From Rostratula benghalensis (taxonomy: Eukaryota > Chordata > Aves > Charadriiformes > Rostratulidae): 64,000 nucleotides of DNA. Below the pieces are notes generated by a model that was not told the DNA's origin, did not search any database, and saw only the letters and a list, made by a program, of their open reading frames with translations. The stretch's first letter is position 1. Each line of letters opens with the position of its first letter. The translations under genes were made by a program, and so were the position numbers. This document shows, one piece after another, positions 11,678 through 23,055 of this stretch. The stretch covers positions 455,592-519,591 of the forward strand of contig VXAI01000137.1 in the NCBI GenBank assembly GCA_013399305.1, in the 5' to 3' direction.

Positions 11678-11749
11678 AGATTGGAGGGTTGGACTAGGTG
11701 ATCTACATAGATCCCTTCCAACCCCATATCATTCAGTGATTCTGTGAAA
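11678..11749 (+). mobile_element. CR1 LINE 3' end, plus strand
   Basis: It contains GGAGGGTTGGACTAGGTGAT, CCCTTCCAACCCCATATCAT and a final GATTCTGTGA. It is strongly 5' truncated and lies back-to-back with the minus-strand fragment on its left. Confidence 0.9.
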
Positions 11750-11955
11750 TATTTATTCAAATCAAGATAGATCTGGTTCCCTAAGTCTCACACTGTGAAG
11801 TTCAGAATACAGCCATGGTTACAGAGCATGCAGAGTCTTTGAGCACTTGCCCTGATTTTAATTGCCAGTCTTAAGACAAAGGAAACAGTGCCTAATGCTG
11901 GCTTTGTCCTTAAACTAATTGTAATATCAGCCTTTTTAATTTTTTTGCCAGGAAA

Positions 11956-12024
11956 GGCAGTTACCAGATGATCCTTGAGATCCCTTCCAACCTGATGTTC
12001 TATGATTCTATGTTTCTATGATTC
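11956..12024 (+). mobile_element. CR1 LINE 3' end
   Basis: A short CR1 tail with CCAGATGATCCTTGAGATCC, CTTCCAACCTGATG and several ATTCTATG-type tail units (TTCTATGATTCTATG, then TTTCTATGATTCT). It is the third CR1 end within 440 bp. Confidence 0.88.
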
Positions 12025-12928
12025 TTCATTGACTTGACTTGATGGAGAAGTCTGTACTATGGAGGTCAAATTCAGTTCAGATACAGATGCCATGAGTGGT
12101 CACCATTCATATGTCCCAATGTGAGCTGAGTGTTTGAGCTCTCCTCATAGCCAGTGGAGATTTAGCCAACACAGTCACTACAGGTTCACTGACCAAGGCA
12201 GGCATTTAATCTAGAGTAAAGTGGCTGATTCCCTGAAGTCCTCTGACAGTTTGATGGGCCTAAAAGTCTTCAACTGACTAGAATGGAGCTGGCAGATAGG
12301 GAGCAGGACTTTAAGGTCTTTATCCCTCTGCAATGGCAACCAGTGGCCAGTTGGGATATGCCTCAATATCTAAAATGACAAAAAGACACCTACGTTTACC
12401 CAGATGAATCCCATGTCTGCTCACTAAGCATTCTGGGACTGATAGAGTTGTCTTCACATTGGCATGCAGTGTTATGTGAGGTGACCCAGAGCATGAAAGA
12501 CATCCATGCAGGGCTGGCTAATAGGTAACAAGACACACAAGCCACCCAAGCCCTTCTGAGTGTCAGATGAGATAACCCAGTGACTCTGGGACACCATACC
12601 TGTGAGAGGGCAGCTGAATATACTGCCAAAACGTGATTTTTTTTTTTCTTTATATAAGAGGAATTGAAATGGCCCAGAGGTGCATGGAAGTCCTGCTCCA
12701 TAAATTCTGTTATGTCCTTGTGACATTGGCAGATGGAGGCCCCTATTCTTTCCCCTCTTTTTTCTATTTTTGATTTTATCCATCAGGACTACACCATCAT
12801 CTTCCTATGTCAGTACTGCATCCAGCTCTTCCTTTCATTTTCTGGGAGAAGCCAGTTGCCATTCTCTTCAATAAGAGAATAATAATTTTTAAAAAAAAAA
12901 AAAAAAAGTCTTTTTCAATTAACATTCA
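12025..12928. other. Unique non-coding stretch
   Basis: No gene or assigned repeat. A T-run lies near 12637-12650 and an A-run at about 12891-12907, just before an old SINE trace. A 103-codon minus-strand frame (12472-12783) crosses the T-run and is a chance frame. Confidence 0.55.
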
Positions 12929-12929
12929 T

Positions 12930-13015
12930 ATGGGAGGCCTCTAATAATAATAATAGCACTTAGCACTCATGTGATCCAAAGTGCTTTTCAGACATTAGCT
13001 AATGAATCAAGGATT
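12930..13015 (+). repeat. Ancient SINE remnant (MIR/CORE-like)
   Basis: The order TAATAATAATAATAGCACTT, AGTGCTTTTCAGACATTAGC and TAATGAATCAAGG matches the old amniote SINE-type repeat. That repeat reads 'taataataatacttagcact', then 'aaagcactttacaaacattaactaattaatc'. Divergence is high and boundaries are uncertain. The exact family is not resolved. Confidence 0.5.
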
Positions 13016-14225
13016 CAGGGAGGAAGGGCTTGGACCTCATCCATCTTGAGCTTTCCAACTGTCATGGGATTCAGATTAGGGCTACCACAACTACAGGAGC
13101 AGGAGAAGCCAGAAGTCTCTATTGCTGAAGGTAAAGAAGACTCATCAATAGTCCTGGGATCTTTGAACAGTGGGTTCTGAATCCTGTTTGGGTTTCAGGA
13201 ACTCTCCATTCTCCATTTTATTCTACAGGAAAGAATGACTGACTCCACAAGAAGTAGTGTTTGTGTGAAAGCTGTCAAATGTCCAGTCTACTGCATGTCT
13301 GAACATACTGATGTGTCTGTCTTTCAGGTCTTCTACTGCTGCTTATAACTGTGACTAAAACTGGATGCCATTATGGTCTTAATTTGCACCCTGGACATGG
13401 GTCTTGGCCTTCTTGAGAATGTCACGAAGTCATGAAGAGAAAGAAGAAGGATCAATGGTTCAACACAGACTAAACTGTTATATATTTGACAATGAGATGA
13501 TTTCCAACCAGTTAAAAAGATCCTACAGTTCCAGGACAGAGGCATTGTACAAGGGGAGGGTGGGGTAGGACTAACACAGGAGGATTTACAATCTGCATAG
13601 AGAAAAGCTAATAAAGAGAGAGATCACCCAGCAAGGGACTTCCTCAGTCATTGAAAATTAAGACTTCAAATAAGTTAAGAGACAGCAAGGCAGGGTCATT
13701 TCCACTGAATTAGTTCCTGACGGACACATATCTTTAGCCTTTCACAGGTGGCATCTCTACCCAATGCCATCGTCTCCCAGCCATTCTCTGCAAACACAGC
13801 AATGCTCTGGAAGACAGCCTCTTATTCTGAAACCCTTGCTGTTCTTTAAAACAAGTGTTTCTTTTAACCACTATTGACAAGGGAGAGAGAGATTTTTCCC
13901 TTCAAATCTGAAATTGGCTCCTCAGGAAAAGCAGACTTTTACCAGACCCCACCCCTATCTCCTCTCCCTTCTCATCTCATTTTGAGGAGCACTTCTCCTC
14001 AATGAAATGTTGCCCAAAACTCTGTTCATATTAAAAACCTGTGGCAGCAACAGGAAGAAGACCTGAAGACCCTGAGGCCTTCTTTTTTTTTTTCCCTTTA
14101 AAATCTCAGTCTTTCTAGGCCCTTAGTTTTGTCTTTTTGTTTTCATGTCATAGAAAGAAAGGAGCTTGAGACACCATAAACACTCTTTCTATTTCCATAC
14201 TTAGGTAGATAAGCTATTTATTGTT
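13016..14225. other. Unique non-coding stretch
   Basis: No gene or repeat recognised. The part after 13920 is CT-rich, with a T-run near 14083-14092. Confidence 0.55.
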
Positions 14226-14226
14226 C

Positions 14227-14302
14227 AAAAGAGAAGGAAAAAAGGGGGAGGGAAAGGAAAAAGGAAATAGGGGAAAGAGAAAGAAATAGAGGAAAGTAAA
14301 GG
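14227..14302 (+). repeat. Purine-rich (A/G) low-complexity tract
   Basis: The plus strand is almost entirely A and G for about 75 bases, with 14227-14267 uninterrupted (41 purines). Similar purine-rich sequence recurs at 14600-14670. Tracts like this can adopt triplex structure, but no function is shown. Confidence 0.8.
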
Positions 14303-14880
14303 AACCACCACATCTTTAAATGACTTCTCACAGAATGTAATTTTCCCATGGATGGATATTTTACAGGGACTAGACCCAAAGTTTAGCCACAAAATTGGTT
14401 CAAGGGGAGGAAGCAGACAGAAAACCCCATTTTCAACACTTCCATGTTTTTGCATTTTGTAGTCAATGGAAAAAAGTAAAGACAGAGCACAAATAGAAAA
14501 GTTGCCTTGATTTTTGTGGAGTAATATTGAAGGTGTGAGGGAAAATCTAAAGCAAAGTCTAACTATTAACTCTGTCATAGAAAAGGGAAATTTGGCACTC
14601 AGGAGAGATGAAAAGGGGAAAAGAAGAGACTAAGCCCTTTCAAAAGTGAAGGAAAGAAGGGAAGGAAACCTGGTTTTGCAGCTGATGAGGATAAAGCTGA
14701 AAAATGATAAACCCTTTAAAACAGCCTTTAGTTCACAGCATAATTGGATTTCATGTTTTGGCAGCAAGATGTGATTATTCCCTCCTAAATAAAGCATTCT
14801 TCCTGTGAATGATGACCGTGTAGAATTACCATGGCTAAGGAGTTTAGTGAGGAAGATGCTTTGCTCATCCCTCTTTTCTT
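14303..14880. other. Unique non-coding stretch
   Basis: No gene. A 117-codon minus-strand frame (14225-14578) is partly a translation of the purine tract. A second purine-rich patch lies at 14600-14670. Confidence 0.55.
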
Positions 14881-14884
14881 TCAC

Positions 14885-15055
14885 CCCAGGATCTCAAAGC
14901 ATTTTGCAAGTCTGTTCTGCCATTGCCACTTATTGCCACTTTGCTGCTAGGGGGAATAGGGAACACCATTTACCAATATCCTGAAGTTATCATAGCAAAT
15001 TATAGAGCCCTGTACTCTTAAATGCTGACTAGTCCTTCCATCATGACTGGAATCC
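14885..15055 (+). repeat. Ancient SINE remnant (MIR/CORE-like)
   Basis: It opens with AGGATCTCAAAGCATTTTGC, like the old SINE's 'atctcaaagcgctttacaaa'. It continues with CACCATTTACC and then ATCATAGCAAATTATAGAGC, like 'catacagcaaattagtggcagagc'. Close to the end is TAAATGCTGACTAGTCCTTC, resembling 'tcctgactcccagtcc'. The order is preserved, but many bases are changed. Confidence 0.5.
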
Positions 15056-16375
15056 TTATCTTGCTATGATTGAAGACCAAGTCACCACTCCTGATAACAG
15101 ATTATTCTGAAGAAGGTGGCAGATGTGTTCATATTTCATCACTGGTGTTCCTGCTTCCAAAATTACTTTAATAGTCTATAGTTAATGAGAAATCCAACTG
15201 TATTAGAATAATTTGTTTCAAGAATATTAACTGTTTTTTACTGAGATCATTCCTAGTCTTCTGTGCTTCTACAGGTGCTATGAAGAGAAACACAGTAGGG
15301 CAAAGTGACTTCCCACCAGACCCAGTAATTTTTTGGTCATTTTTTAATGTCACCTGCTTAGTTCCTTTTGGGACTCCACAGTTCAGAGTTTGCAATGCCT
15401 GGAAGTTATTGACCATTGTACATTCTTGCTGGATTCCCTGTGGAAGAAACTACACACTGTTGCTATTGCCATCAACTTTTCCCTTTTCATATTCTCTTGT
15501 TGGCCTGTCTCTGACAAATCACCCTGGGATTCTGCTGGATTGACTCCAACTACTGGCATTCATAGACACGTGGAAAGATAAGGAAATGTACTTGCTGAAC
15601 TCAATTATCTCAAACACCAATAACACTAGGAAACTGGCCAAGACGTGGTATGGTCAGAGTTTTGCTCTATTGGAATAGAGATTTTTAAGCACCGCAATAA
15701 TCAGAACAAGTCCAACTCTTGGCCAAAAATCTGCATTCATTTTTTTGCAAAGTGTGCATGGAAACTAAGCAAAACTGTGTATGACATTGGATAGCCCCTA
15801 TGACATAGTTCCTTGTGAAATGCTCTTCTTTGGGTCCACCTACCAGGGGTGGGCTTGGACATATCAAATGTATTCTACTCCTTTGATCTTATGGTTGACC
15901 TAGGGTCCAGAGATGCTTAATAATCTTGCTCAGCCAGAAGAAGGAGGCAGTTTTACAGGTTGGGAAACTGATGAAAAATCTGTTCTGTTTGCTATGGATT
16001 CTGCCTCAGCCCTAGTTAACAGGCAAAGAGTCTTCCTTGCTGGGAACTGGGTCTGCATCAGTCTGCTCTGTCAGTCTCTGCAGTCAAGCATCCCCAGTGT
16101 AACCAAGACTGTGATACCATTCCTCCTTGCCTGTGTAATGCACACCTTCTTACATATCTGTGCCCTCCCTCAATATCCTCCTTTTCGGCTACACTGACCA
16201 TTTTTCCCAGTGAGGGTGTTGTGGCTGTTCAGGTCAGAAATTGATGTATGACAGAGGGAGAAGAGCTGCAATATTTCAGAAAGCCCATAATCCTGCTCTT
16301 GAACCTAAACACTCTGTCCTGTAGCTGCAACAGCAACTTAATCAGGAGCAAGATGTTATATAATAGCTTAAAGAA
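15056..16375. other. Unique non-coding stretch
   Basis: No gene recognised. A single phrase at about 15948-15972, TTTTACAGGTTGGGAAACTG, recalls an ancient SINE, but nothing supporting flanks it. Confidence 0.55.
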
Positions 16376-16379
16376 GAAA

Positions 16380-16740
16380 ATGTGAATACAGCAAGAGAAA
16401 CACACACATGCAGAGTATAAAGCACTGAGATAAAATGAGGGTAGTATAAAACCTTAAGATACACAGGAACAAACTTGAACTGTGGTGCTCATTGTCTAAA
16501 TGAGAAAAACCTATAGGAAAGCTAGAAATAAAAGAATAGCTCGGTAATTGAAATTTCAGGAGAACACAAAGAAGCAGGCTGTAATTTACCGAAGGTAAAC
16601 ATCCTCTCTCCTCTTACAAATCACCCCTGTGACACACATCTTGTAATCTTTATGGGTAGAAGCCTAGCAGCGAGAATATACGGCTGTGTGAGAGCGAGAA
16701 ATCTCAACATTTGTTTTTCCTCCCAGTCTTAAGCGCTGCT
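16380..16740. promoter_or_regulatory. Candidate conserved non-coding block
   Basis: A repeat-free segment with retained CpGs in an AT-rich setting, including TTACCGAAGGTAAACATCC near 16588-16606 and GCAGCGAGAATATACGG near 16667. It contains a FOX-like TAAACA core. This is weak, composition-based support for regulatory function. Confidence 0.22.
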
Positions 16741-19700
16741 ATAGGATGGATGGGGAGGGGGGGAGAACTGATCTTTGGATTTCAGTTCCCTTGAATGGAA
16801 GGGCTGAGCTGAAAAGGTGAGACAAGTGACTGGTTTTAGTGACAACAAGTGATACTGGGATGCTCAGAAGGGGAGGCTTTTCTGTCCATTTGTACCCATA
16901 GTACATGGCAAAACCTATGTCACTCTTGGTGATGACTTGCATGCTTGTTTGAAGCACATCAGGTAAAAGCTAGAGGAGAAAAAAAAAAAAAAAAGCTGAG
17001 TCCCTTTTCTAGTGAGTGTGAACTAGTGGCCCCAGAAGGGAAACCAGGAAACCACAGGAGGAGATGCTCCAGGCAAACTTGACTCTTGGCCTTGCAGCTG
17101 AAAATGAGCTCCTCCTGTCCTCAGCACAATGTCTCCTCCTGTTTTCCTGGACCATCTTGGCAAGTGAACTGCTTTGAGCGTTACCCACATTTACATTCTG
17201 TGCCAGAAGAATAGGCACAGTATAGAAGGTACAGCTGAGCAGCTATGTGTTTGTGAGAGCTGGGACTAGGATGAGAGTCCACATGGATGTCCAGGTACCA
17301 AGTGTGCAAGGCCAAGTACACTAGTAAGCATTTCTAGAGATGGGAGCTGGAAGCACCAGGAGCATTGTGGATGATTGGGAAAAAAAAATTCCCTTCAATT
17401 TCTGCTGGGATGAAGGTTGGCAAGTGAGCTAGGGTCTGACCAAGAGCTAAATAAAGAGTTTGAAACAGACAAATCTGGAAAATAAATCTCACTGTTCATT
17501 TTTTTGTAGGTGGGCAGTGAAGAGGTAAAACATTCTCTGTATCTCAAACCAGCTTCATCCCAGTCCTTCTCCTCACTCTTGATTTGTCTTCAGGTAGCTG
17601 CTTCTTTTATGAAATAGCCATTAATCCTGAAAGCAACTGTCATCCCCCAGGTTTTCTGGAGAAAGACCTGCAAGCCTTGAGAGAAGAAGTTCTGTATCTG
17701 GGGATGGTACCACCATGAGCTCTTTCTTCCCAGAGCTTCTCCTCCCTCCTTTCCCTCCCTCTCTCAGGTATTTAAAACCTGGCTTTGACTTGAACAAGAT
17801 TTAACCAGTTCTCAAGGGCCAGGAGTGAGACAACTCCTACCTGTTTTTTTGGGCTTGGTCTCAGGACTCACAGCCTTCCCCAGCAAGTTTCCTTTCTCAT
17901 GTATGAGCTTGTTGCTCAAGCTTTTTGATTGCCTTTGATTGTCAAGAGATGCATAAGACCAGGCTCAGAAGTGTCCCTGGTACTGTTTGCTGCTGCTGTG
18001 GATCAGCCATTCCAAGTGTTTCCTCCTTTCCTTCCCAGGAAACTGGACAAGGGCAGGGTGGCCTTCATGCACCTCACTCATGCTTCCTTACAGCAAAGAA
18101 AAGACTTTTCCTTTTCTTCCTTCTGTGTCCAGCAAGGTCGTGCACAGATACTCTGCAGATTTCCCACATCACCAGCTCTTTATCCTCTGCACTGAGAGGA
18201 CAGATGATTTGATCAGGAAAGCTATTTTCCTGCAATGTAGATTATAATGGAAATCTGGAGAACAGCCCTGACTCTGAGTCTCCGCAGCTTTATCCTCTTA
18301 AAAGCACAAGCCAATTAACCTCAGCCTGCAGGGAAAGAGCCCCCCTGTTAGCAGCTGGGTCTTTGGAAAATGAGACACAGGGGATTTAAAATCACAGGGC
18401 TCTGAAACTCCAGCCCAAGCATATAGCAGTGCCCATGCCTGAACAAACCTTCGCAGCGATGCCACAGCCACGGAGATGGGGTTGTACACTCAGCATCTGG
18501 TTTGGCTTTCAGAAGCCCTGCAATGGTGTGGTCCATGCCAGGGTCTCGGCAGCTTCCCTGGGTGTTTCTCCACTGCCCTCGGGCTGCTGTGAGGCTTGAA
18601 GGATCAGGCTTAGGTTCTGGACTTCCTAGGGACAGGGATTTAGTTGATGTGGAGGCAGTTTGTGTAGGAAGGTGGCAAGAGCTCTCTCAACCAGAGATGT
18701 TCACAGATGATTAAAACCTTCCCAAGGCCTGTGGACAATGGAGAAATTGTAGTAACGATGTTCTCACGATGAGAACTGAAGAGCACAGGGACTAATCATG
18801 TCCTAAGGGCTATACCACAAGAAGGCAACTCAGTTCATCTTAAAGTAGCAAAGATGCTTCATTCCTGAAAGCATCTGTTTCCCTCCCATTTTGGGCACCT
18901 GAATTGGTGCTGACTAGGTGAGCCAACTGAGTATCACTGGTGCTTCTTTCAGAAAAGGAACTTGTCTCTTGAATGACAGCAACAGGGCTTTTCCCACATC
19001 TCTGCTGGTCTTCCCCATCTGAATGTTCTCTGCTTATCCCACAAAACTCCTCTGCCATCTGATGTGCCACCCTGGCACTGTTTCCTTGTGAGCTGGAGGG
19101 AAATGCAGGCACACATAAAATATCCTCTCCTTTCCTCAGACACCTCTTCCAAAGTCATGCTAACTACCTGTCTCCGCAATAGTCTGTGTCCCTTTAATGA
19201 CAACAGCTCTTGTTTGAGATGTTAACATCTCCAGACATTTGACAAGCAGCTGAGTAAATGTCAACACTCTTCTAAAGGAAGTGTGGGATTTAAGTGAATT
19301 GTGCGCTGACTAGGAAATTGCAGTTGATTTTGCAGGTGAGACTCACTGGTTCCGAACAGCTGAACTAATGCCAGCATTTTAGGCCAGGCAGCAAATACTA
19401 CTTTACTTGTGGAGATAAATGCTGGACCCTGCTCCTCCTAAGTCAGAACTTATGAGGGTTTTTAATGATGAAGGAGATGATTTGGGGTTAGAGCACTATT
19501 CTGGAACAACTGGAGAAAGACATTTAATAATCTGGCTGTCACAGAGTCCCTGAATAGCCTTGGAGGTGCATTTAGTGTCTGCTGGCACCTTGCAAAGGTT
19601 TCCTTCACCAGACTGCTCAGGAACACATTGTACTTGCACTAAAAATAGTCCCCTGAATAGCACAGCAAAGTGTTGGTTCAGCACAGCCTCAGTGGAAAGA

Positions 19701-20050
19701 AATCCTCTCTATTGATGGTAATATATAACAAAATTCATTATTTTCCATTGTCTCCAAATACTCTTCATCCTTCTTCCTTCTTCATCCCTTTTTACAGAGG
19801 AAAATACTTTATTATGGAGCAATCCATATCAAAATGAATATAGTACATGAAAAAGACAGCTCCAGGACAATGCTTATTTCTCTCCTTTAATAGGTCCTAT
19901 GAGGGAATAACCCTGATAAATCTCACCTGTTGCATGTAGCATCAATAAAGGAAAGACGCACATGATCACAAGGCATTGAACAAGGTTTTCTTCATCACAG
20001 AGCTCTGTTTATGCCTATTAGAGATATCTAGTATGAAATGGACTTCAGTA
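16741..20050. other. Unique non-coding stretch
   Basis: No gene or assigned repeat over 3.3 kb. An A-run occurs at about 16979-16994. Three overlapping plus-strand frames at 17925-18247 sit in one GC-richer patch and compete in different phases, which argues against coding. Confidence 0.5.
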
Positions 20051-20052
20051 AC

Positions 20053-20572
20053 TGTTGAGGTTTAACCCCAGCCAGCAACCAGGACGACTCAACTGCTCAC
20101 CCACCTACCTCTTACAGCCCCAGCAGGGTGGAGAGAAGAGGAAAAAAAGGAGGGGATAGGAAAAGGAACTCATAAGGTGAGATAAAGACAGTTTAATAGA
20201 ACAGTAATAGAAAAAATAGTAATAATGATAAAAGAATATACAAAATAAAGTGATACAACACAAGGCAGTCTCACCACCCAAAGATCAGTTGCCCAGCCTG
20301 TCTCAAGTAGTGACTGAGGATCCCTGCCTTGCAAACAACCCCATTTATATTCTAAGCATGCTGTCTATGGTATGGAATATTCACCTGGCCAGCTCGTCCT
20401 GTCGATGCTCCCTCTTAGCTTCTATGAGAAGCTCAAAAAGTTCTTGGCTAATATAAATATTAACCAGCAATCACTAAAACACTTCATGCTATTGACATTC
20501 TTCTTATAGGAAATCCAAAACACAGCAGCTACTAGAAGGAAAATTAACTCCATTCCAGTTGAAACTAGGATA
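20053..20572 (-). mobile_element. Solo LTR of an avian endogenous retrovirus
   Basis: On the plus strand it starts TGTTGAGGTTTAACCCCAGC and includes GATAAAGACAGTTTAATAGA (20181-20200). It also carries TATGGTATGGAATATTCACC near 20367 and AAAATTAACTCCATTCCAGT near 20540. These blocks, in this order, match an LTR type common in bird genomes, in reverse orientation. The flanks are GTAAC (20048-20052) and GTAAT (20573-20577), consistent with a 5-bp target duplication carrying one substitution. That length suits ERVL-type or related integrases. No internal retroviral sequence adjoins it, so it is a recombined solo LTR. It could retain promoter activity on the minus strand, which is untested. Confidence 0.85.
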
Positions 20573-20689
20573 GTAATGAGTTCTCCATGTGAGTTTTAGG
20601 AGTTGTAATCAGGAAGAGCACACAAGAACTGCTTCCCTTCTGGCCTTCATAATTCTTCATTAAGAGTTATTACTATTTTTAATGCCGAG

Positions 20690-20745
20690 CACAACAGACT
20701 GGTGGAACTCGCTGCTGCAGGATATTAGATTATAATGTGCTTTTA
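20690..20745 (+). repeat. Possible ancient CR1-type scrap
   Basis: CAGACTGGTGGAACTCGCTG followed by CTGCAGGATATTAGA resembles 'gactgtggaactcattgccacaggatgtta' of old CR1/L3-type elements. It is too short to be certain. Confidence 0.35.
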
Positions 20746-21074
20746 AGTGGTAGTTGCATTGACAGTTCTTGTTATTCAGCAGTAAGTGCAAGCCAATTGT
20801 TACTATTGTGGGCTTAAATTTTACTGAAACTCATTTAGTGCAGACTAACAATAGAAGATATTTTCTAACTAAGATAGGAAGTGCTGAAATAGGCTCTTCA
20901 TGGGGGATGTGTAGTGTCCTCCCTGAAGGGCTGCAAGAAAGTTCTAGCAAACATGCAGTAGCACTGGTTTGGATGCCCCTCAAGCTGCCAGGAGTAGGGA
21001 GAGGCTTCGGTGATCACTCAGTACCCTTCTGTTCTGATTTCTGGTAGTATTGAAGCCAGTTTTCCGTGTCTTTA
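20746..21074. other. Unique spacer
   Basis: No repeat or gene recognised between the old CR1 scrap and the microsatellite. Confidence 0.5.
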
Positions 21075-21226
21075 AAAAATAAAATAAAATAAAATAAAAT
21101 AAAATAAAATAAAATAAAATAAAATAAAATAAAATAAAATAANAATAAAATAAAATAAAATAAAATAAAATAAAATAAAATAAAATAAAATAAAATAAAA
21201 TAAAATAAAATAAAATAAAATAAAAT
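21075..21226 (+). repeat. (AAAAT)n microsatellite, about 30 units
   Basis: A nearly perfect AAAAT pentanucleotide array of about 150 bp. An ambiguous base N at 21143 sits in a six-base unit (AANAAT), shifting the phase of the array. Long translated frames of repeating hydrophobic residues on the minus strand are products of this array. Its true length may be wrong in the assembly. Confidence 0.97.
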
Positions 21227-21235
21227 AGTGCCATT

Positions 21236-21680
21236 GGATAGAATTGTAGAATAGCACAGGTTGAAAGGGACCTCTAGAGGTGTATAGTTCAACGTCCAGC
21301 TCAAAGCAGGGCCAACTTCAGCACTGGACCAGACAGCTGGGGACCTTCTGCACATAAGTTTTAAAGATTTCCCAAATCACCTGTGTGGACTCCAGTCCTG
21401 GTGTTTAGCCAAATTGTGAAGCTTTTGTCCTTATTTCCAGCTGAAACTTCCCTCATTACAGCTTGTGGCTGCCGCCTCTTCCCATTTTGGTCTGTGTCTC
21501 TAGAGACAGTCTCGCTCTACCTTGTCTTTCACCTGCAGTAGGTGGTAGTTACAAAGCAAAGAGACCCCCTTGCAAGCTGACAGCCTTCTCCAGGATGAGC
21601 AAACCCAGGACCTTCAGTGTTTCCTTGGTAAACTGCGTCCTCCAGCTCACTAATGGATTGTTTCATCTGGCACCCCCTGT
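21236..21680 (-). mobile_element. CR1 LINE fragment, minus strand
   Basis: The left end AGAATTGTAGAATAGCACAG is a reversed CR1 tail. It is followed by GGTTGAAAGGGACCTCTAGA, CTCAAAGCAGGGCCAACTTC, AGTCCTGGTGTTTAGCCAAA and CTTCTCCAGGATGAGCAAAC, all in CR1 order. It is decayed and 5' truncated. The (AAAAT)n array abuts its 3' end. The right boundary is approximate. Confidence 0.88.
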
Positions 21681-22260
21681 AAAGGGGTCAGGGACTTTCA
21701 AACACCTCTCCCAGTCCTCACCTTTACTTGGCTCAGGATAGTACCTGCCTTCCCAAGTGCCAAGGTGAGACCTGGTGATTTCCCTCGGGAAGTGACCTAA
21801 TGCTGCAACACCTTGTCCTCAGGCTTCACTGGGGCTGGGCTTTAGCTGTGGTCAGGAAGGAGATGTAATACACTATTACTTACAGATGGGAGGTGGTAAT
21901 ACCTGCACTTGCGCCTTCTGTTGGTACCACCACCAGAGGCAAAACACCACCATCAGCCTCCATGCAGTCACCCTGCCTGGAGCTACTACCCCTCTGCCAC
22001 GCAAGGACAAGGAGTGTCCCAAAATACAGATACTTCATTGCCATGTTTACTGCGGCCTCCATCCCTCCCTCCAGTTGCTAAGCGATATCTCTGCTCTCCA
22101 AAGTCACTGATACAGACCCTTGGCTGCTGCCTTTCACTATTCAATTTGCAATTTAAATTCTCTGACAGGCAGAAGCAACCAAGCTGTTCACTTAAGATTG
22201 CAAGAAGTTATATTGAAATCCAGGAAATCGCCAATGCCTCAAGCTCTTCATAAATTTCAC
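21681..22260. other. Unique non-coding stretch
   Basis: Three overlapping plus-strand frames at 21886-22253 in different phases, and a minus-strand one, show no family features. No gene is called. Confidence 0.5.
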
Positions 22261-22261
22261 T

Positions 22262-22360
22262 TTGATAGTAATAGAGACAGAGGTGGGAAGAGGGAAGGAG
22301 AGAGAGAAGGGAAGGAAAGACATAGGTGCTCGTGTAGGGGAGGAAAGATGGAGCAAGAGA
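22262..22360 (+). repeat. GA-rich low-complexity tract
   Basis: A purine-rich stretch (GGGAAGAGGGAAGGAGAGAG and similar) running to about 22360. Confidence 0.65.
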
Positions 22361-23055
22361 CAGTGGGGAGCAACCACAGGGGAGGAGTTCCTCCTTTATT
22401 TCTGTTGGTCCTTGCATGTTCTGACCTCTAAGACCTGGTGCTTCTGCTTGGGCTGGATAAATGCCTTTCAGTAAAGTTAAATACCCACTTTCATCTGTTT
22501 TTCACTCCCACTCTCCTCTATTAGGGTTTCCTGGAGACAGAGATAGGTCCTCTTTGTATTGTCTTTTCCTTTCCTAAAACACCAGCCCAGCAATCAGGGA
22601 CGAAGGACTGCAGGGAGGTGTCACTTCTGCAAGGCAAGGTGCTTGGGTCCCAGACAGCCACTGCCTGTGGCTCCCTGGGCCAAAATGTAGGGCTCATAAC
22701 TGCTGCCAGGGATGTGGTCCAAACATGAACTGTAGCCACACAGGAAAGGGGTTGTGTTTTGTTACTGTTTATCTGGGTCCTTCTTGCACATGTGGGATTT
22801 GTTCTGTTTGGGGAGGAGAGCAGCATCCTTATATCAGAGAGAAGTGTGCATGAATTACTGGGAATGGGTGGCTCTGGAGAGCCTTGGGAAAGGGACAGGG
22901 AGCTTTGGTGCTGGGGGACTAGGAAGCTGCACAGGGGCAGGAGTCAGGATGCTGATGCAGGGGGAGGTTGGGGGCATTCCCAAGCCAGCCCTCCCCTTGC
23001 AGTCTCAAAAATAGGTATTTCCCTGCATTAAATTCCTTTCCCTGGGCTCGGAGCC
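22361..23055. other. Unique GC-richer stretch
   Basis: GC content rises but CpG stays sparse, so this is not a CpG island. Overlapping short frames occur on both strands. No gene is supported. Confidence 0.5.

Noticed and set aside
15925..15990. Possible ancient SINE phrase TTTTACAGGTTGGGAAACTG
   Set aside because: Only one short match without supporting flanks.
20980..21355. Three minus-strand frames of repeating Phe/Ile/Leu/Tyr residues
   Set aside because: They are translations of the (AAAAT)n microsatellite in its reading phases, including an undetermined residue at the N.
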